The notes beneath the pieces were generated by a model. It ran no database searches. It saw nothing but the letters and a program-made list of their open reading frames with translations, and was not told the DNA's origin. Positions 9,181 through 18,938 of a DNA stretch of 64,000 nucleotides are shown in pieces (within the stretch, counting starts at the first letter, position 1; each line of letters opens with the position of its first letter). The translations under genes and the position numbers were made by a program. The stretch covers positions 62,001 to 126,000 of the forward strand of contig CAXPOZ010000003.1 of the NCBI GenBank assembly GCA_964219355.1, given 5' to 3'. The stretch is from Parvularcula sp964219355 (lineage in GTDB: Bacteria; Pseudomonadota; Alphaproteobacteria; Caulobacterales; Parvularculaceae).

Positions 9181-10863
9181 CTAGAACTCAAATTCCTCTG
9201 TAGGCGTCAGACCATCGATCCGCTCTGCCAGATCGGTAATTGATTCTGCCTCGAAGATGAAGGTCAGCGGCAGCGATGTCCCCGTCTTTGCCCGCAATTG
9301 CGCCAATGCGCGCGCCGCCAAAAGGGAATGCCCGCCGAGTTCGAAGAAATGCTTGGAAGTATCCGTCACCTCCTGCTTGAGCAGGCCGGAGAAGACCTCC
9401 GCGATGATCGCTTCAGTCGGTGTCATGGGTGATGGAGACGCTGCCTTGTCCGCCGTCATGGTTGAGAGCGCGTTGCGGTCGGTCTTGCCATTGGGCAGAC
9501 GCGGCAGAGCGTCATGACCGATCATCTGTGAGGGAACCATGATGGCGGGAAGCTGTGCCGCGGTCAGCTCCTTCATGGCATCCATGTCGAGATTTGGTGC
9601 AAGATGCGCGATGAGTGCACTCGCAGCGCCTTCCTCCATCGCCACCGTAACGGCCGCATCTTCTACTCCCGGCAGGGATTTAAGGACACGCTCGATTTCT
9701 TCGGGTTCAATCCGGTGACCGCGCAATTTAACCTGACGGTCAAGGCGGCCGCGAAAGCGCAAGCAGCCATCCTTGTCGATCAGCCCGGCATCGCCTGTCC
9801 GAAAGAAACGGCGGCCCATCTCGTCAGTGAAGAATTTCTCGGCATTCAGCTCGGGGCGTTGCCAATAGCCATCTGTGACGCCAGCGCCGCCAATCACGAT
9901 TTCACCGACCTCACCTTGCGGCAGGTCCGACCCGTCTTCGTTCAGAATACGGAGGTCCGTTGCGGCAATGGCGCGGCCGAGCGGAATATCCTCGCAGCGG
10001 GTTATGTTCGCGCAGGCCGACCAGACCGTCGTTTCCGTCGGGCCATACATGTTCCAGAGCTCGCCGGTGCGAGCCAGCAATTGATCCGCTAACGTCGCTG
10101 GCAGCTCCTCACCACCACAAAGGGCCTTGAGGCCCGGTGCACCCTGCCATCCGGCATCGAGCATCAGCCGCCAGGTCGACGGCGTCGCCTGCATGATCGT
10201 CACGCCTTGATGGGCGATCAGGGCACTGAGTTGATCGCCATTCCGCACTTCTTCTTCGGTGGCAATCACCAGCCGGGCGCCAGCCGTCAGCGGCCCGAAG
10301 ATTTCCAGAACGGAGATGTCAAAGCTCGGCGTCGTGACGGTAAGGAGGGTGTCCTTTTCAGTCAGGCCGGGCTCTTCGCTCATGCTGCGGAGGAAATTCT
10401 CGACATTGGCGTGAGTGACGGCAACACCTTTTGGCCGTCCCGTCGAACCGGAGGTATAAATAAGATAGGCAAGGCCCTGCGTGCCGGTCTGGCGTCGGCC
10501 CGTGACCAACTTCTCAACGCCCTCGGCAGTCACCTCGAACATCGCGCCGCTGTCTTCACGCATATAATCAAGGCGGGCTTGCGGATAATTGGGGTCGAGC
10601 GGCAGATAGACCCCGCCCGCCATCAGCACCCCGCAAAGGGCGGCAACGAGCTCCGCGCCGCGTTCCATCCGGACCCCGACAATATCGCCGGGCTCGAGTC
10701 CCTTGTCTTTCAGGGCAACGGAGATTTCCGCAATCGCCGCCTGCAATTGCGAGCGCGACCAACGCACCTCTCCGGAGATGACGCAATCCTCCGCCATCTG
10801 CGAAATGCCCCTCGCAATCAGCGCATCGAGGCGCGGCCGATCCATCATGTCATGCGGCATCAT
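9181..10863 (-). CDS. Nonribosomal peptide synthetase, A-T didomain
   Basis: A 560-residue adenylation plus carrier-protein didomain. The A domain fills about residues 1-480 (LIYTSGSTGRPKG, then LWNMYGPTETTVW and LPNGKTDR), and the T domain carries Ser513 in ELGGHSL. The hand-read pocket code is D-I-L-Q-L-G-M-V-W-K, identical to that of the next module, so it is predicted to load glycine. The protein has no condensation domain of its own; the C domain sits at the C terminus of the upstream protein, so the module is split across two polypeptides. Its start overlaps the upstream stop (ATGA), and the next gene follows after two bases. A-domain stretches are very similar to the other A domain, suggesting duplication. 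Confidence 0.93.
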   Translation of the reverse strand: MMPHDMMDRPRLDALIARGISQMAEDCVISGEVRWSRSQLQAAIAEISVALKDKGLEPGDIVGVRMERGAELVAALCGVLMAGGVYLPLDPNYPQARLDYMREDSGAMFEVTAEGVEKLVTGRRQTGTQGLAYLIYTSGSTGRPKGVAVTHANVENFLRSMSEEPGLTEKDTLLTVTTPSFDISVLEIFGPLTAGARLVIATEEEVRNGDQLSALIAHQGVTIMQATPSTWRLMLDAGWQGAPGLKALCGGEELPATLADQLLARTGELWNMYGPTETTVWSACANITRCEDIPLGRAIAATDLRILNEDGSDLPQGEVGEIVIGGAGVTDGYWQRPELNAEKFFTDEMGRRFFRTGDAGLIDKDGCLRFRGRLDRQVKLRGHRIEPEEIERVLKSLPGVEDAAVTVAMEEGAASALIAHLAPNLDMDAMKELTAAQLPAIMVPSQMIGHDALPRLPNGKTDRNALSTMTADKAASPSPMTPTEAIIAEVFSGLLKQEVTDTSKHFFELGGHSLLAARALAQLRAKTGTSLPLTFIFEAESITDLAERIDGLTPTEEFEF

Positions 10864-13800
10864 TCAGCCGGTCGAGCCATGGACTCGCCCGTCCCTCCCT
10901 GCGGCAGGAACTGGCCCAGCTTTGCTTCGGGATGGGCGACCAGCTTGCCCATCATGTCCGTCATCCGGGCAAGGAGCGTCTCAACTCGCAGTTTGGTGAG
11001 CAATGCTGTGCGGTATTCCGCATCAAACTCCGCGCCATCGGCATGAGCCGTCAGGTTGAGGAACAGTTCCTGGAAGAGATGACGACGCGGATTTTCCATC
11101 GCGGAGACAGTCACGCCGTCCATCTCGACGTCGGTGAAGGCCGCGCGGTAGTTGAAGACCGCCTGCACCAGCGGCGGACGGCCAAGTTCCGTCCGGGCAT
11201 TCAGCTTACGCACAAGCGCGCCATGGGAGATGGCTGGATGTTCGACGGCTTCGGCGACCTGACTTTGCAGTCCCCGGACGAATGTACCGAAACTCGTGTC
11301 AGCTTCGATCTCCACCCGGATCGGCAGGAGATGCACGGCGCAGCCCTTGGCCGGAATATCGTAAAGTGCCTGCCCCGCGGCGGGCACACCGATCAGGAAA
11401 TCGCGCATGCCGGTCATGTCGGCAAGGCCAAGCCCGTATGTCGCCAGCCAGATGGCGGATGGGCTGACCGACAGGCCAGAGGCAAGCGCGCGCGAGACGC
11501 GCATCATCCCGGCATCGACCGAGCGGGTCGCCGTCTGGGCGCCCGTTGCCCCCGAAGGATCGGTGATCGCGCCGGGCCATTTGATCAGCGAGGGCACGCC
11601 TTCTTTCCATTTCTCCGCCCACCAATCGAGATCGGAGGCATCCGCGACCTTCGCTGCATAGGCGCTGAAAGGCTGGCTACGCTCGGGCGTCTCGCCACGG
11701 TAATGGGCCGCTATATCTTCGAGCAATTGCTCGGTGGACCAGCCATCGAAAATGATGTGGTGCGCATAAAGAATAAGGACAGCGCGCTCATCCGTCTCAC
11801 GGATCAGGGTCGGCCTGATCAGCGGGCCGTCTTCGAGATCGAAGGGGGTATCGGCCTCCGCGGTGAAGATCAGCTCGCGTTTCTCGAGGCATTCCTCTTC
11901 GGGCAGATGGCGGTGATCGAGGATCTGAACATCAAGCTGCGCCTCTGCCGTGACATGGGCCAGTGCACCGTCACCGTCAAAAGTCGTGCGGAAGGATTCT
12001 GGCTCACTGATCGCGGCCCGGACGGCATCGGCCAGCCGCGAGAAATCCGCGCCATGGAAGATAAACGTGTCGCTTTCATTGAAGGCAAGGTGCGATGCGG
12101 GATCGAGCTGGGCGGCAATCCAGATTTCCGTCTGCGCCGGGCTCGGCTCATAAGTCAGATCACGAGGTATCGTCTTGCCCGCGATGACGCCATCACCGAT
12201 CATATCGGACAGGGCGTCGCGTGCCGCCTCGATGACGAAGTCGACATCTTCCTCCGTATGCGCCGCCGTCATATAGCAGGGGAAACCCTCGAGGAGATGC
12301 ACGCCCCGGTCCCGCAAATGATAGAAGAAGAGCGAGGCGAGTGGACCGGCATCGCCCGTGCGCAGGAACATCTGGCTGCCAAAGCGAACCAGATGGAATG
12401 GGACTTCGAGATCCGCGAAGAGATCGTTGAGGCCGTTCTGGAAGCGTTCTGCGTTCTGATTGATCCCCTGTTGCAGGGCGGAGCCTGCGGATTTGAGATA
12501 GTTGAGCGAGGCGTAGGCCGCTGCCATGGCCAGCGGGTGGCGGACGAATGTGCCGGCAAAGAAAGTCACGCCTGCACTTGGCACGCTTTCATCCCCATAC
12601 TGCCAGAAACCGCCATCGAATGTGTCCATAACGCCTTTGCGGCCCGCAACGGCTCCGATCGGCATCCCGCCGCCCAGCACCTTTCCGAAGGTCGCAAGAT
12701 CAGCCTCGACGCCATAATATTCCTGTGCCCCGCCCGGCCCCGTGCGGAAGCCGGTGATGACTTCATCAAAGACAAGGACAATCTCTTGCTCGCGGGTCAG
12801 GTCGCGAAGCTGGTGCAGGAATTCGCGCGGCTGGAATTCCGGCCGGCGGCTCTGGATCGGCTCGACCAGCACGGCGGCGATGTCGTCCGCTTCCTGACGG
12901 ATTAGCTCCAGCGTCTCATCCGTGCCGTAAGGCAGGACAATAACATTGCCGACACTTTCAAACGGTATGCCCGGCGCGAGCGGAATCGTGCGCCCCAGCC
13001 CCTTGCCGGTGCGGCGGACGAGAACCTCGTCGAAATTGCCGTGATAGGAACCCTCAAAGACGACGATCTTGTTCTTTGCCGTCACGGTCCGCGAAATGCG
13101 GATGGCAGCCTGCACAGCCTCCGACCCTGTATTCACCCAGGAGGCACGATCCATGCCCGTCAGCTCACAGAGGAGTTTTGCTGCCTCACCTGCTCGCGGC
13201 GTCTGGGGGCCCAGTTCAAAGCCTTCTTCTAGCTTCGCGCGCAGAGCTTCGCGCACGAAGGGCGCATTATGGCCGAAGAAGTTCGGGCCGAAGCCATTGA
13301 GCATGTCGATATAGCGGTTGCCATCGACATCCCAGAGATATGCGCCTTCCGACCGGTTGATCACCAGCGGATAGACGAGATCCTTCCAGCGGCGGTCAAA
13401 GCCGGCGGCCGTACGCGGATCGGCATGGTACAGACGATCGGCCTGCGTTGCGGATTTGGAGCCTTTGGTCTTTTCATTGTGGCGCGCAATCAGGAGGGCA
13501 AGATGATCCTCATGCGCCGGGGACAGCCTGTCCCCTTCAACGAGCGACGGCCCGAAGCCTTTCGGCAGAGATGGTTTCTCATATGGCTCGTCTGCGGCAG
13601 CCTCGATCACGGTTGCAGAGGCCGCCACTTCCGAGGCAATCTCGACAATATCGAATGCCGCCTCCTCTCCTGTCAGCAGGCGGAGCTGTTCCTGCATCAG
13701 CGCGAGCTGTTGCTGAAAAACGCCGGCCATGCCTTCGGCTGCCGGCAGCGCCGTCATGACAGGCCGCGACTTTGCCACCGCCGTCACGGTTGCGGGTTTC

Positions 13801-14072
13801 GCAGGTTCCGCCACTGGCACCGGTGCGGGCGCCGCAGGCTTCGGCTCGGGCAAGACTTTGGAAAGCTCCACCATGGTGGGCGCTTGATCGATCAGCTGAC
13901 GGAAGGTCACCTTGGTACCGAATTCGCGAGTATAGGCCGCGGCGAGCTGCGTCAGAAACAGCGAGTCAAACCCAAGCGACAGGAAGCTTGCCTCCGGCGA
14001 AAGGTCGCCGGGCTCCATGCCGGACAGGTCCGCAGCGATCTGGCGGCAGCGCTCAATCGTGATCGCGCTCAT
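10860..14072 (-). CDS. Hybrid PKS/NRPS linker protein: ACP - aminotransferase - condensation domain
   Basis: About 1070 residues in three domains. First comes an acyl carrier domain (Ser37 in LGFDSL). Next is a Pro/Ala-rich linker and a class III PLP aminotransferase of the glutamate-1-semialdehyde type (about 185-630, LVFDEVITGFRTGPGG and Lys464 in FGKVLGGG). Last is an NRPS condensation domain (HHIIFDG at 771-777). The order ACP-AMT-C is that of iturin/mycosubtilin synthetase, where the AMT domain converts a beta-ketoacyl-ACP to a beta-amino acyl chain that is then condensed with the first amino acid. The start at 14072 is chosen over the in-frame ATG at 14096 because AAGGGA lies seven bases upstream. 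Stop overlaps the A-T start. Confidence 0.92.
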   Translation of the reverse strand: MSAITIERCRQIAADLSGMEPGDLSPEASFLSLGFDSLFLTQLAAAYTREFGTKVTFRQLIDQAPTMVELSKVLPEPKPAAPAPVPVAEPAKPATVTAVAKSRPVMTALPAAEGMAGVFQQQLALMQEQLRLLTGEEAAFDIVEIASEVAASATVIEAAADEPYEKPSLPKGFGPSLVEGDRLSPAHEDHLALLIARHNEKTKGSKSATQADRLYHADPRTAAGFDRRWKDLVYPLVINRSEGAYLWDVDGNRYIDMLNGFGPNFFGHNAPFVREALRAKLEEGFELGPQTPRAGEAAKLLCELTGMDRASWVNTGSEAVQAAIRISRTVTAKNKIVVFEGSYHGNFDEVLVRRTGKGLGRTIPLAPGIPFESVGNVIVLPYGTDETLELIRQEADDIAAVLVEPIQSRRPEFQPREFLHQLRDLTREQEIVLVFDEVITGFRTGPGGAQEYYGVEADLATFGKVLGGGMPIGAVAGRKGVMDTFDGGFWQYGDESVPSAGVTFFAGTFVRHPLAMAAAYASLNYLKSAGSALQQGINQNAERFQNGLNDLFADLEVPFHLVRFGSQMFLRTGDAGPLASLFFYHLRDRGVHLLEGFPCYMTAAHTEEDVDFVIEAARDALSDMIGDGVIAGKTIPRDLTYEPSPAQTEIWIAAQLDPASHLAFNESDTFIFHGADFSRLADAVRAAISEPESFRTTFDGDGALAHVTAEAQLDVQILDHRHLPEEECLEKRELIFTAEADTPFDLEDGPLIRPTLIRETDERAVLILYAHHIIFDGWSTEQLLEDIAAHYRGETPERSQPFSAYAAKVADASDLDWWAEKWKEGVPSLIKWPGAITDPSGATGAQTATRSVDAGMMRVSRALASGLSVSPSAIWLATYGLGLADMTGMRDFLIGVPAAGQALYDIPAKGCAVHLLPIRVEIEADTSFGTFVRGLQSQVAEAVEHPAISHGALVRKLNARTELGRPPLVQAVFNYRAAFTDVEMDGVTVSAMENPRRHLFQELFLNLTAHADGAEFDAEYRTALLTKLRVETLLARMTDMMGKLVAHPEAKLGQFLPQGGTGESMARPAE

Positions 14073-14118
14073 ATGCTCATCCCTTCTGACCCACATCTAT
14101 GCTTAAACAATGCCATGG

Positions 14119-16866
14119 TCACTTGCCCTTCATCGCCTTGAGCTGGGCTTCGACGACCCCCAATTGCTGGCGGATCAGGCCCGCCAGGTCGTCGCGCTCA
14201 TCAGAGACCGGCTCAGTACTTGCCGCCCCATCTGAAGGCTCTACCCAAAACCGTTTTCTATCAAAAGGATAGGTCGGTAAGTTCACCCGCCGGAACGCCC
14301 CCGGCTGGACCGCATCCCAGTTGATGTCGCCGCCCTTTGTCCAATACTTGCCGAGGGCGGAAAGCATGGTCGCGCGCGCATCGCCCGGCTGTTTGGCGGG
14401 GCCGAGACTCGTGATGACGCTCACCTCTTCCTCCGCCGACTGCATGGTCAGCGCGGCGAGCGTCGAGCCCGGTCCGACTTCGATAAAACAGTTAAAGCCA
14501 TCTGCCATGGCGGCGCTGACCGCGTCCAGAAACAGGACAGGCCCGAGCATCTGCTCACGCCAATAGGCGCTCTCACCCCAGCGGGCGGCATCGATCCGTT
14601 CGCCGGTGAATGTCGAATAGACCTGCATGTTTTCGCTCGCGCTGAGGACATCCATCGGTGCCCCGAGCATCTCAGCCGCTTCCCGCATGCTCGGCGAGTG
14701 GAAACCATGGCTGACGGCAAGGCGCGTGGCCTCGATCTCCGCTTCGCGCAGGGAGGTTTCTGTGGCGATAATCGCATCCGCCGTGCCGCTGACGACGCTG
14801 ATGGCGGGGCTGTTCACCCCGGCGATCACGGCGCCCTCGCGCAGATGCCGTTCGGTCAGTGCACGCGGCGCCTTCACCCCCAGCATCCCGCCTTTGGGCA
14901 TGCCGCCCATCAGGCGGCCCCGGCGCGCGGTAAAGCGCGCGGCTTCTTCGAGCGAGAGAATGCCTGCGGTGACGCTGGCCGCCAGTTCGCCTACGGAGTG
15001 ACCGATCACAGCGTCCGGTGTGACACCCTTTTCGGCGAGCGCCGCTGACATGCCCGCCTCAACCGCGAGAAGGCAGACTTGAGCGAACTCCGTATGCTGT
15101 AACTGGCTGGCATCCGCGGAAGGATCGAGCAGCCAGTCGCGGATGTCGTGGCCAAAATCGGGATCGGCTTTCAGGGTCTCAGCAACCCGGTCGATGCAGT
15201 CACGATAGGCCGGGCTTGCCTCATAAAGCGCCGCGCCCATGCCGGGATATTGCGCGCCCTGCCCAGTGTAAAGAAAGCACAGTTTCGGGCTGCCCGCAGG
15301 CTCAAGCCCCATTTCAGGGCGGTCAAATCCGGCGGCAGCGTCTTCGCGTGTCGAGGCGACAACAAAGCCTCGGCGCTGGAAAGTCTTCCGTCCCCGTTGC
15401 AATGTCGCAGCGATATCACTCAGGGGCGCGTCACTCTGCGTAATTGCCGGGCCCAGCCCTGCCGCCATGGCGGTCAGCGCTGTTTCTGTCCGAGCGGAGA
15501 ATGGCAGGAGGAACGGCCCCTCCGCTTGCGGCAAAGCCGCTGCTTCTGGCGGCTCCTCCAGCACAAGATGCGCGTTGGTGCCGCCCACCCCGAAGGACGA
15601 GACAGCGGCGCGGCGCGGGCCTGCCCCTTTCGGGAAAGGCACAAGTTCCGTATTCACATAAAATGGCGAATTCTCGAAATCGATTTTCGGGTTCGGCGCC
15701 TCGAAATGCGCCAAAGGCGGGATCACCGCATCGCGTAAGGTCAGCGCTGTCTTGATCGTACCGATGGCGCCGGAAGACACATCAAGATGCCCCAAATTGC
15801 CCTTGACCGAGCCCAGCGCGCAATAATGGCGATCATCCGTATAGGCCCTGTGAGCTGCCGTCAGGCCCGCGACCTCAATCGGATCCCCCAGCGGTGTGGC
15901 CGTGCCATGCGCCTCCATATAGCCGATGCTGCGCGCATCGATATCGGCCATGCCCATGGCAAGCGAGATGACTTCGGCCTGCCCTTCGGGTGATGGCGCG
16001 GTATAGCTGACCTTTCCGTCCCCGTCATTATTGGTGGCATAGCCGCGAATGACGGCATGGATGGTGTCACCATCAGCGATGGCGTCTTCGAGACGCTTGA
16101 GAAGTACGACTGCCGCGCCGTTCGAGAAGACTGTCCCTGCCGCGCGCGCATCAAAGGGACGGCAGGTGCCATCCGGCGACAACATACTTCCTTCTTTATA
16201 CTGATAGCCCTTGAATTGCGGAAGGACGATTGTCACCCCACCCGCCAGCGCCATGTCGCATGCGTAGGCTTCTAGCGACTGACACGCCGTGGCAATCGAG
16301 ACGAGCGAGGTCGAGCAGGCCGTCTGCATATTGATGGCGGGGCCGCGCAGGCCCAGCTTGAAGGCGACACGGGTCGCCAGATAATCCTTGTCATTGCCAA
16401 GTTCCGTCTGGAGCGTGCCGACCTGTATCGACTGGACGAGGTTACGCCGGAAAGCTTCATCAGAGCACAGATTGTGAAGGACATAGGTGTCCATATAGCA
16501 GCCGCCAAAACAGCCAATGGCGCCTTCATAGCGGCTGGCGTCATAGCCTGCGCCTTCGATTGCCTCCCAGCAGATTTCAAGGAACACCCTGTGCTGGGGG
16601 TCCATGACCTCTGCTTCGCGCGGCAGCATGCCCCAGAAGGCGGCATCGAACTGGTCGATGTCATCGAGCATGCCCTTGGCGCAGACATAGTCGCTGTCCC
16701 CGGCCAGCTCTTGCACGACAGGGTCAAGCTCATCCGCGATGAAATGCGTAACCGTGTCGCGGCCTTGCTTGATGTTCTCCCAGAACTCATCGACATTTTT
16801 CGCGCCGGGGAACCGGCCCGACATGCCTATAATGGCAATTCCGGGGGCTTGCATATCGCTCGTCAT
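14119..16866 (-). CDS. Polyketide synthase module, KS-AT
   Basis: A 915-residue type I PKS with two domains. The ketosynthase (about 7-435) has the catalytic Cys184 in TACSTSL and histidines in EAHGTATPLGDP (320) and KGNLGHLD (360). The acyltransferase (about 525-820) has Ser624 in GHSVGE and SHGFH at 719-723, the position where HAFH-type motifs indicate malonyl-CoA. There is no ketoreductase, dehydratase or carrier domain; the ACP is the first domain of the next gene, so the extended chain would remain a beta-ketoacyl thioester, the expected substrate of the downstream aminotransferase. The start overlaps the stop of the FkbH gene (ATGA). The C terminus is a short coiled-coil-like tail that may dock. 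Confidence 0.93.
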   Translation of the reverse strand: MTSDMQAPGIAIIGMSGRFPGAKNVDEFWENIKQGRDTVTHFIADELDPVVQELAGDSDYVCAKGMLDDIDQFDAAFWGMLPREAEVMDPQHRVFLEICWEAIEGAGYDASRYEGAIGCFGGCYMDTYVLHNLCSDEAFRRNLVQSIQVGTLQTELGNDKDYLATRVAFKLGLRGPAINMQTACSTSLVSIATACQSLEAYACDMALAGGVTIVLPQFKGYQYKEGSMLSPDGTCRPFDARAAGTVFSNGAAVVLLKRLEDAIADGDTIHAVIRGYATNNDGDGKVSYTAPSPEGQAEVISLAMGMADIDARSIGYMEAHGTATPLGDPIEVAGLTAAHRAYTDDRHYCALGSVKGNLGHLDVSSGAIGTIKTALTLRDAVIPPLAHFEAPNPKIDFENSPFYVNTELVPFPKGAGPRRAAVSSFGVGGTNAHLVLEEPPEAAALPQAEGPFLLPFSARTETALTAMAAGLGPAITQSDAPLSDIAATLQRGRKTFQRRGFVVASTREDAAAGFDRPEMGLEPAGSPKLCFLYTGQGAQYPGMGAALYEASPAYRDCIDRVAETLKADPDFGHDIRDWLLDPSADASQLQHTEFAQVCLLAVEAGMSAALAEKGVTPDAVIGHSVGELAASVTAGILSLEEAARFTARRGRLMGGMPKGGMLGVKAPRALTERHLREGAVIAGVNSPAISVVSGTADAIIATETSLREAEIEATRLAVSHGFHSPSMREAAEMLGAPMDVLSASENMQVYSTFTGERIDAARWGESAYWREQMLGPVLFLDAVSAAMADGFNCFIEVGPGSTLAALTMQSAEEEVSVITSLGPAKQPGDARATMLSALGKYWTKGGDINWDAVQPGAFRRVNLPTYPFDRKRFWVEPSDGAASTEPVSDERDDLAGLIRQQLGVVEAQLKAMKGK

Positions 16867-18878
16867 GAAACTCTCCGGGGGCGGCGCATCCGGGCGGCCC
16901 GCATTGCCGCTGCCCTGTCAAAACCTGAATTGTCTTCTGCCCCGAGATGCCGGGCCAGCGCCTCAATGGTCGGGAAGCGGAAGAGATCAGCAAGCGCGAT
17001 CTCAACCTCCATCACCCGCGTCATGCGGGCGTGAATACGCACAAGATGGAGTGACTTACCGCCAAGGGCAGCAAAACTGTCCGTACGCCCGATCTGTTCA
17101 ATGCCGAGGACATCCTGCCATATCTTGGCGAGCGCCACTTCTGTGTCACCGCGCGGAGACTGGAAGGCGGTTTCGAGCAGCGGGCGAGTCTGTTGCTCGG
17201 CTGATAGGGCAGCCACAGGGATTCCCTGATGGGCCGCAAAGGCGATCCGCTGATAGGCCGCGCCGCGTCCTTCCATGCCCGCTTCGGCGGCGGCGATAAG
17301 GTCATCGCCCTCGCCCGTCTCTTCGGCCGGATCAAACCGCAATTGCGATATCTCTTCCGCAGAGAGATCAAGCCAGCCATTTTCGGGCAAGTCGCTTTCT
17401 TCAAGCCGGTCAAGGAAACGCCGCACCGGCGCATTACGCGGTCCTGTGACATGGCGGATGCGCAATGTCCGGGCGCCAGTGCCCACCATCAATTGACGAA
17501 GCAGGTCATGCTCCACGCCTCGGCCCAGCACGCGGCAGCTCAGACAGAAAAGGTCGAGAGACAGCGTGTCCCCGACAAGCTCTCCGATCACAAGGCCAAC
17601 AAGGCCGTAATCGCCAAACCGGTCAGAGACATTGACTGCCCGCAGGATCGCGCCAGGCTTCTCCAGCCGTGATGCAACTTCACTTTCTGTCAGCCGTAGC
17701 AGCGAGGAATTGAACTGGTTCGTCCGCTGGCTGAGCTGTGCCACGCGCGCGACATCGCCCGTGCCGGGCGTGAACATCTCGACCTTGAGGCCGAGCGTTG
17801 CATAAAAGCGGTCAAGATCGCCGCTATTTGCTTTTTCGGCCTGCCGTCCGGCTTCTTCGCGCAGGCGACGGACCCGTTTCTCATCGTCAGTCGTTGCCGT
17901 GCCCTGATCAAATGGCCAGAGGCCATCGAGATAGGCATGCGAAGGCCCGTCCGGGGGCACCCCTACCGTCAGCACGCCGGGCATGGCCTCGCGCATCCGC
18001 GCAAGCTCCACAGGATTGTCGTCAAGGAACAGGATGGATTCCTGCCCCACGCCATGCGTTGCGGCGAGACGCGCGAGATGCGCGGATTTTTCACCCCATC
18101 CGGCATTGACCTCAAAGAAATCTTCCTTGCCGAGAGGAAAATCAGATCGCCCGAGCAGGAGCGCCCGGATATCGGTACTCTCATTCTTGGTGAGAAGTGT
18201 CAGGATCACGCCGCGCGCAGCCGCGGATTTGAGCCGCTGCTGCAATTCATGATGACCTTCATCGAGCCGAACACCGCCGACCCCATCTTCACCGAGCACG
18301 CCGCCCCAGATCGTGTTGTCGCCATCGACAGCGATCAGCTTGACCGGCGGGCGCAGCGCCCCGTCGATGATCCGCGCCATGTAGAGCGCCAGCGCTGCCA
18401 TGCCGCTTTCAGTATAAGGCAGATGCCCTGTCCGGTTGGTTAGCTCATCGCCCGGATCACCGATCCCGAAGCCATCGAAAACATAACGTGCAGGGACGAT
18501 ATCGATATGGGCTTCGCTGTGGAATTTCTCTTTCAGGCGGGAGACGGCGGCATTCTCCGCTGCCGGATCATCATGCCCGATCACGATGCAAAGAGGGATA
18601 CCGTCATCGGCCTGCCAGACGGCAGACACTGTGAGAGCTTCGGCGTCTTCAAGGTCCTGCGGCCGCAACAGGATGAAGCGGCGGCTTGCAGGTGCCCAGA
18701 ATGAGCCCTCCGCATCGCTGAGCTGGGCTGCGAACCTGCCATAAGGCACGGCGCGAATATCCACTGGCCAGCGAAGCTCGCCCGCAAGGTGGCTTAGATG
18801 GTCAAGAACCGGCCCAAGGGTGTAGCTGGCTGCAAGCGCAATTGGTGCGCGCGTCGAATCGCCGATGTCCGCCCCCAT
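16863..18878 (-). CDS. FkbH-like HAD protein fused to an acyl carrier domain
   Basis: About 671 residues. A variable N-terminal region (1-175) precedes an FkbH/HAD domain with AVDGDNTIWGGV (the two Asp at about 185 and 187) and the family's RTNQFN motif. The C-terminal carrier domain has Ser609 in LGGKSL, followed by a basic tail. Characterised FkbH-family enzymes take the glyceryl group from 1,3-bisphosphoglycerate, dephosphorylate it and load it on an ACP. With a fused ACP and no loading AT or A domain elsewhere in the cluster, this protein is the likely starter-unit loader. AAGGGGGAG sits directly before an ATG at 18887 but nine bases before the ATG at 18878, so the second is preferred. 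The stop overlaps the KS-AT start. Confidence 0.87.
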   Translation of the reverse strand: MGADIGDSTRAPIALAASYTLGPVLDHLSHLAGELRWPVDIRAVPYGRFAAQLSDAEGSFWAPASRRFILLRPQDLEDAEALTVSAVWQADDGIPLCIVIGHDDPAAENAAVSRLKEKFHSEAHIDIVPARYVFDGFGIGDPGDELTNRTGHLPYTESGMAALALYMARIIDGALRPPVKLIAVDGDNTIWGGVLGEDGVGGVRLDEGHHELQQRLKSAAARGVILTLLTKNESTDIRALLLGRSDFPLGKEDFFEVNAGWGEKSAHLARLAATHGVGQESILFLDDNPVELARMREAMPGVLTVGVPPDGPSHAYLDGLWPFDQGTATTDDEKRVRRLREEAGRQAEKANSGDLDRFYATLGLKVEMFTPGTGDVARVAQLSQRTNQFNSSLLRLTESEVASRLEKPGAILRAVNVSDRFGDYGLVGLVIGELVGDTLSLDLFCLSCRVLGRGVEHDLLRQLMVGTGARTLRIRHVTGPRNAPVRRFLDRLEESDLPENGWLDLSAEEISQLRFDPAEETGEGDDLIAAAEAGMEGRGAAYQRIAFAAHQGIPVAALSAEQQTRPLLETAFQSPRGDTEVALAKIWQDVLGIEQIGRTDSFAALGGKSLHLVRIHARMTRVMEVEIALADLFRFPTIEALARHLGAEDNSGFDRAAAMRAARMRRPRRVS

Positions 18879-18938
18879 GCTCTTCATCTCCCCCTTTGGT
18901 GAACAAATGAGCCATAACGCGTTCAGATTTCTATTCTA

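Noticed and set aside
10932..12905. 657-residue plus-strand open frame
   Set aside because: It is antisense to the ACP-AMT-C gene, whose domains and motifs are clear; no domain is recognisable in the antisense protein.
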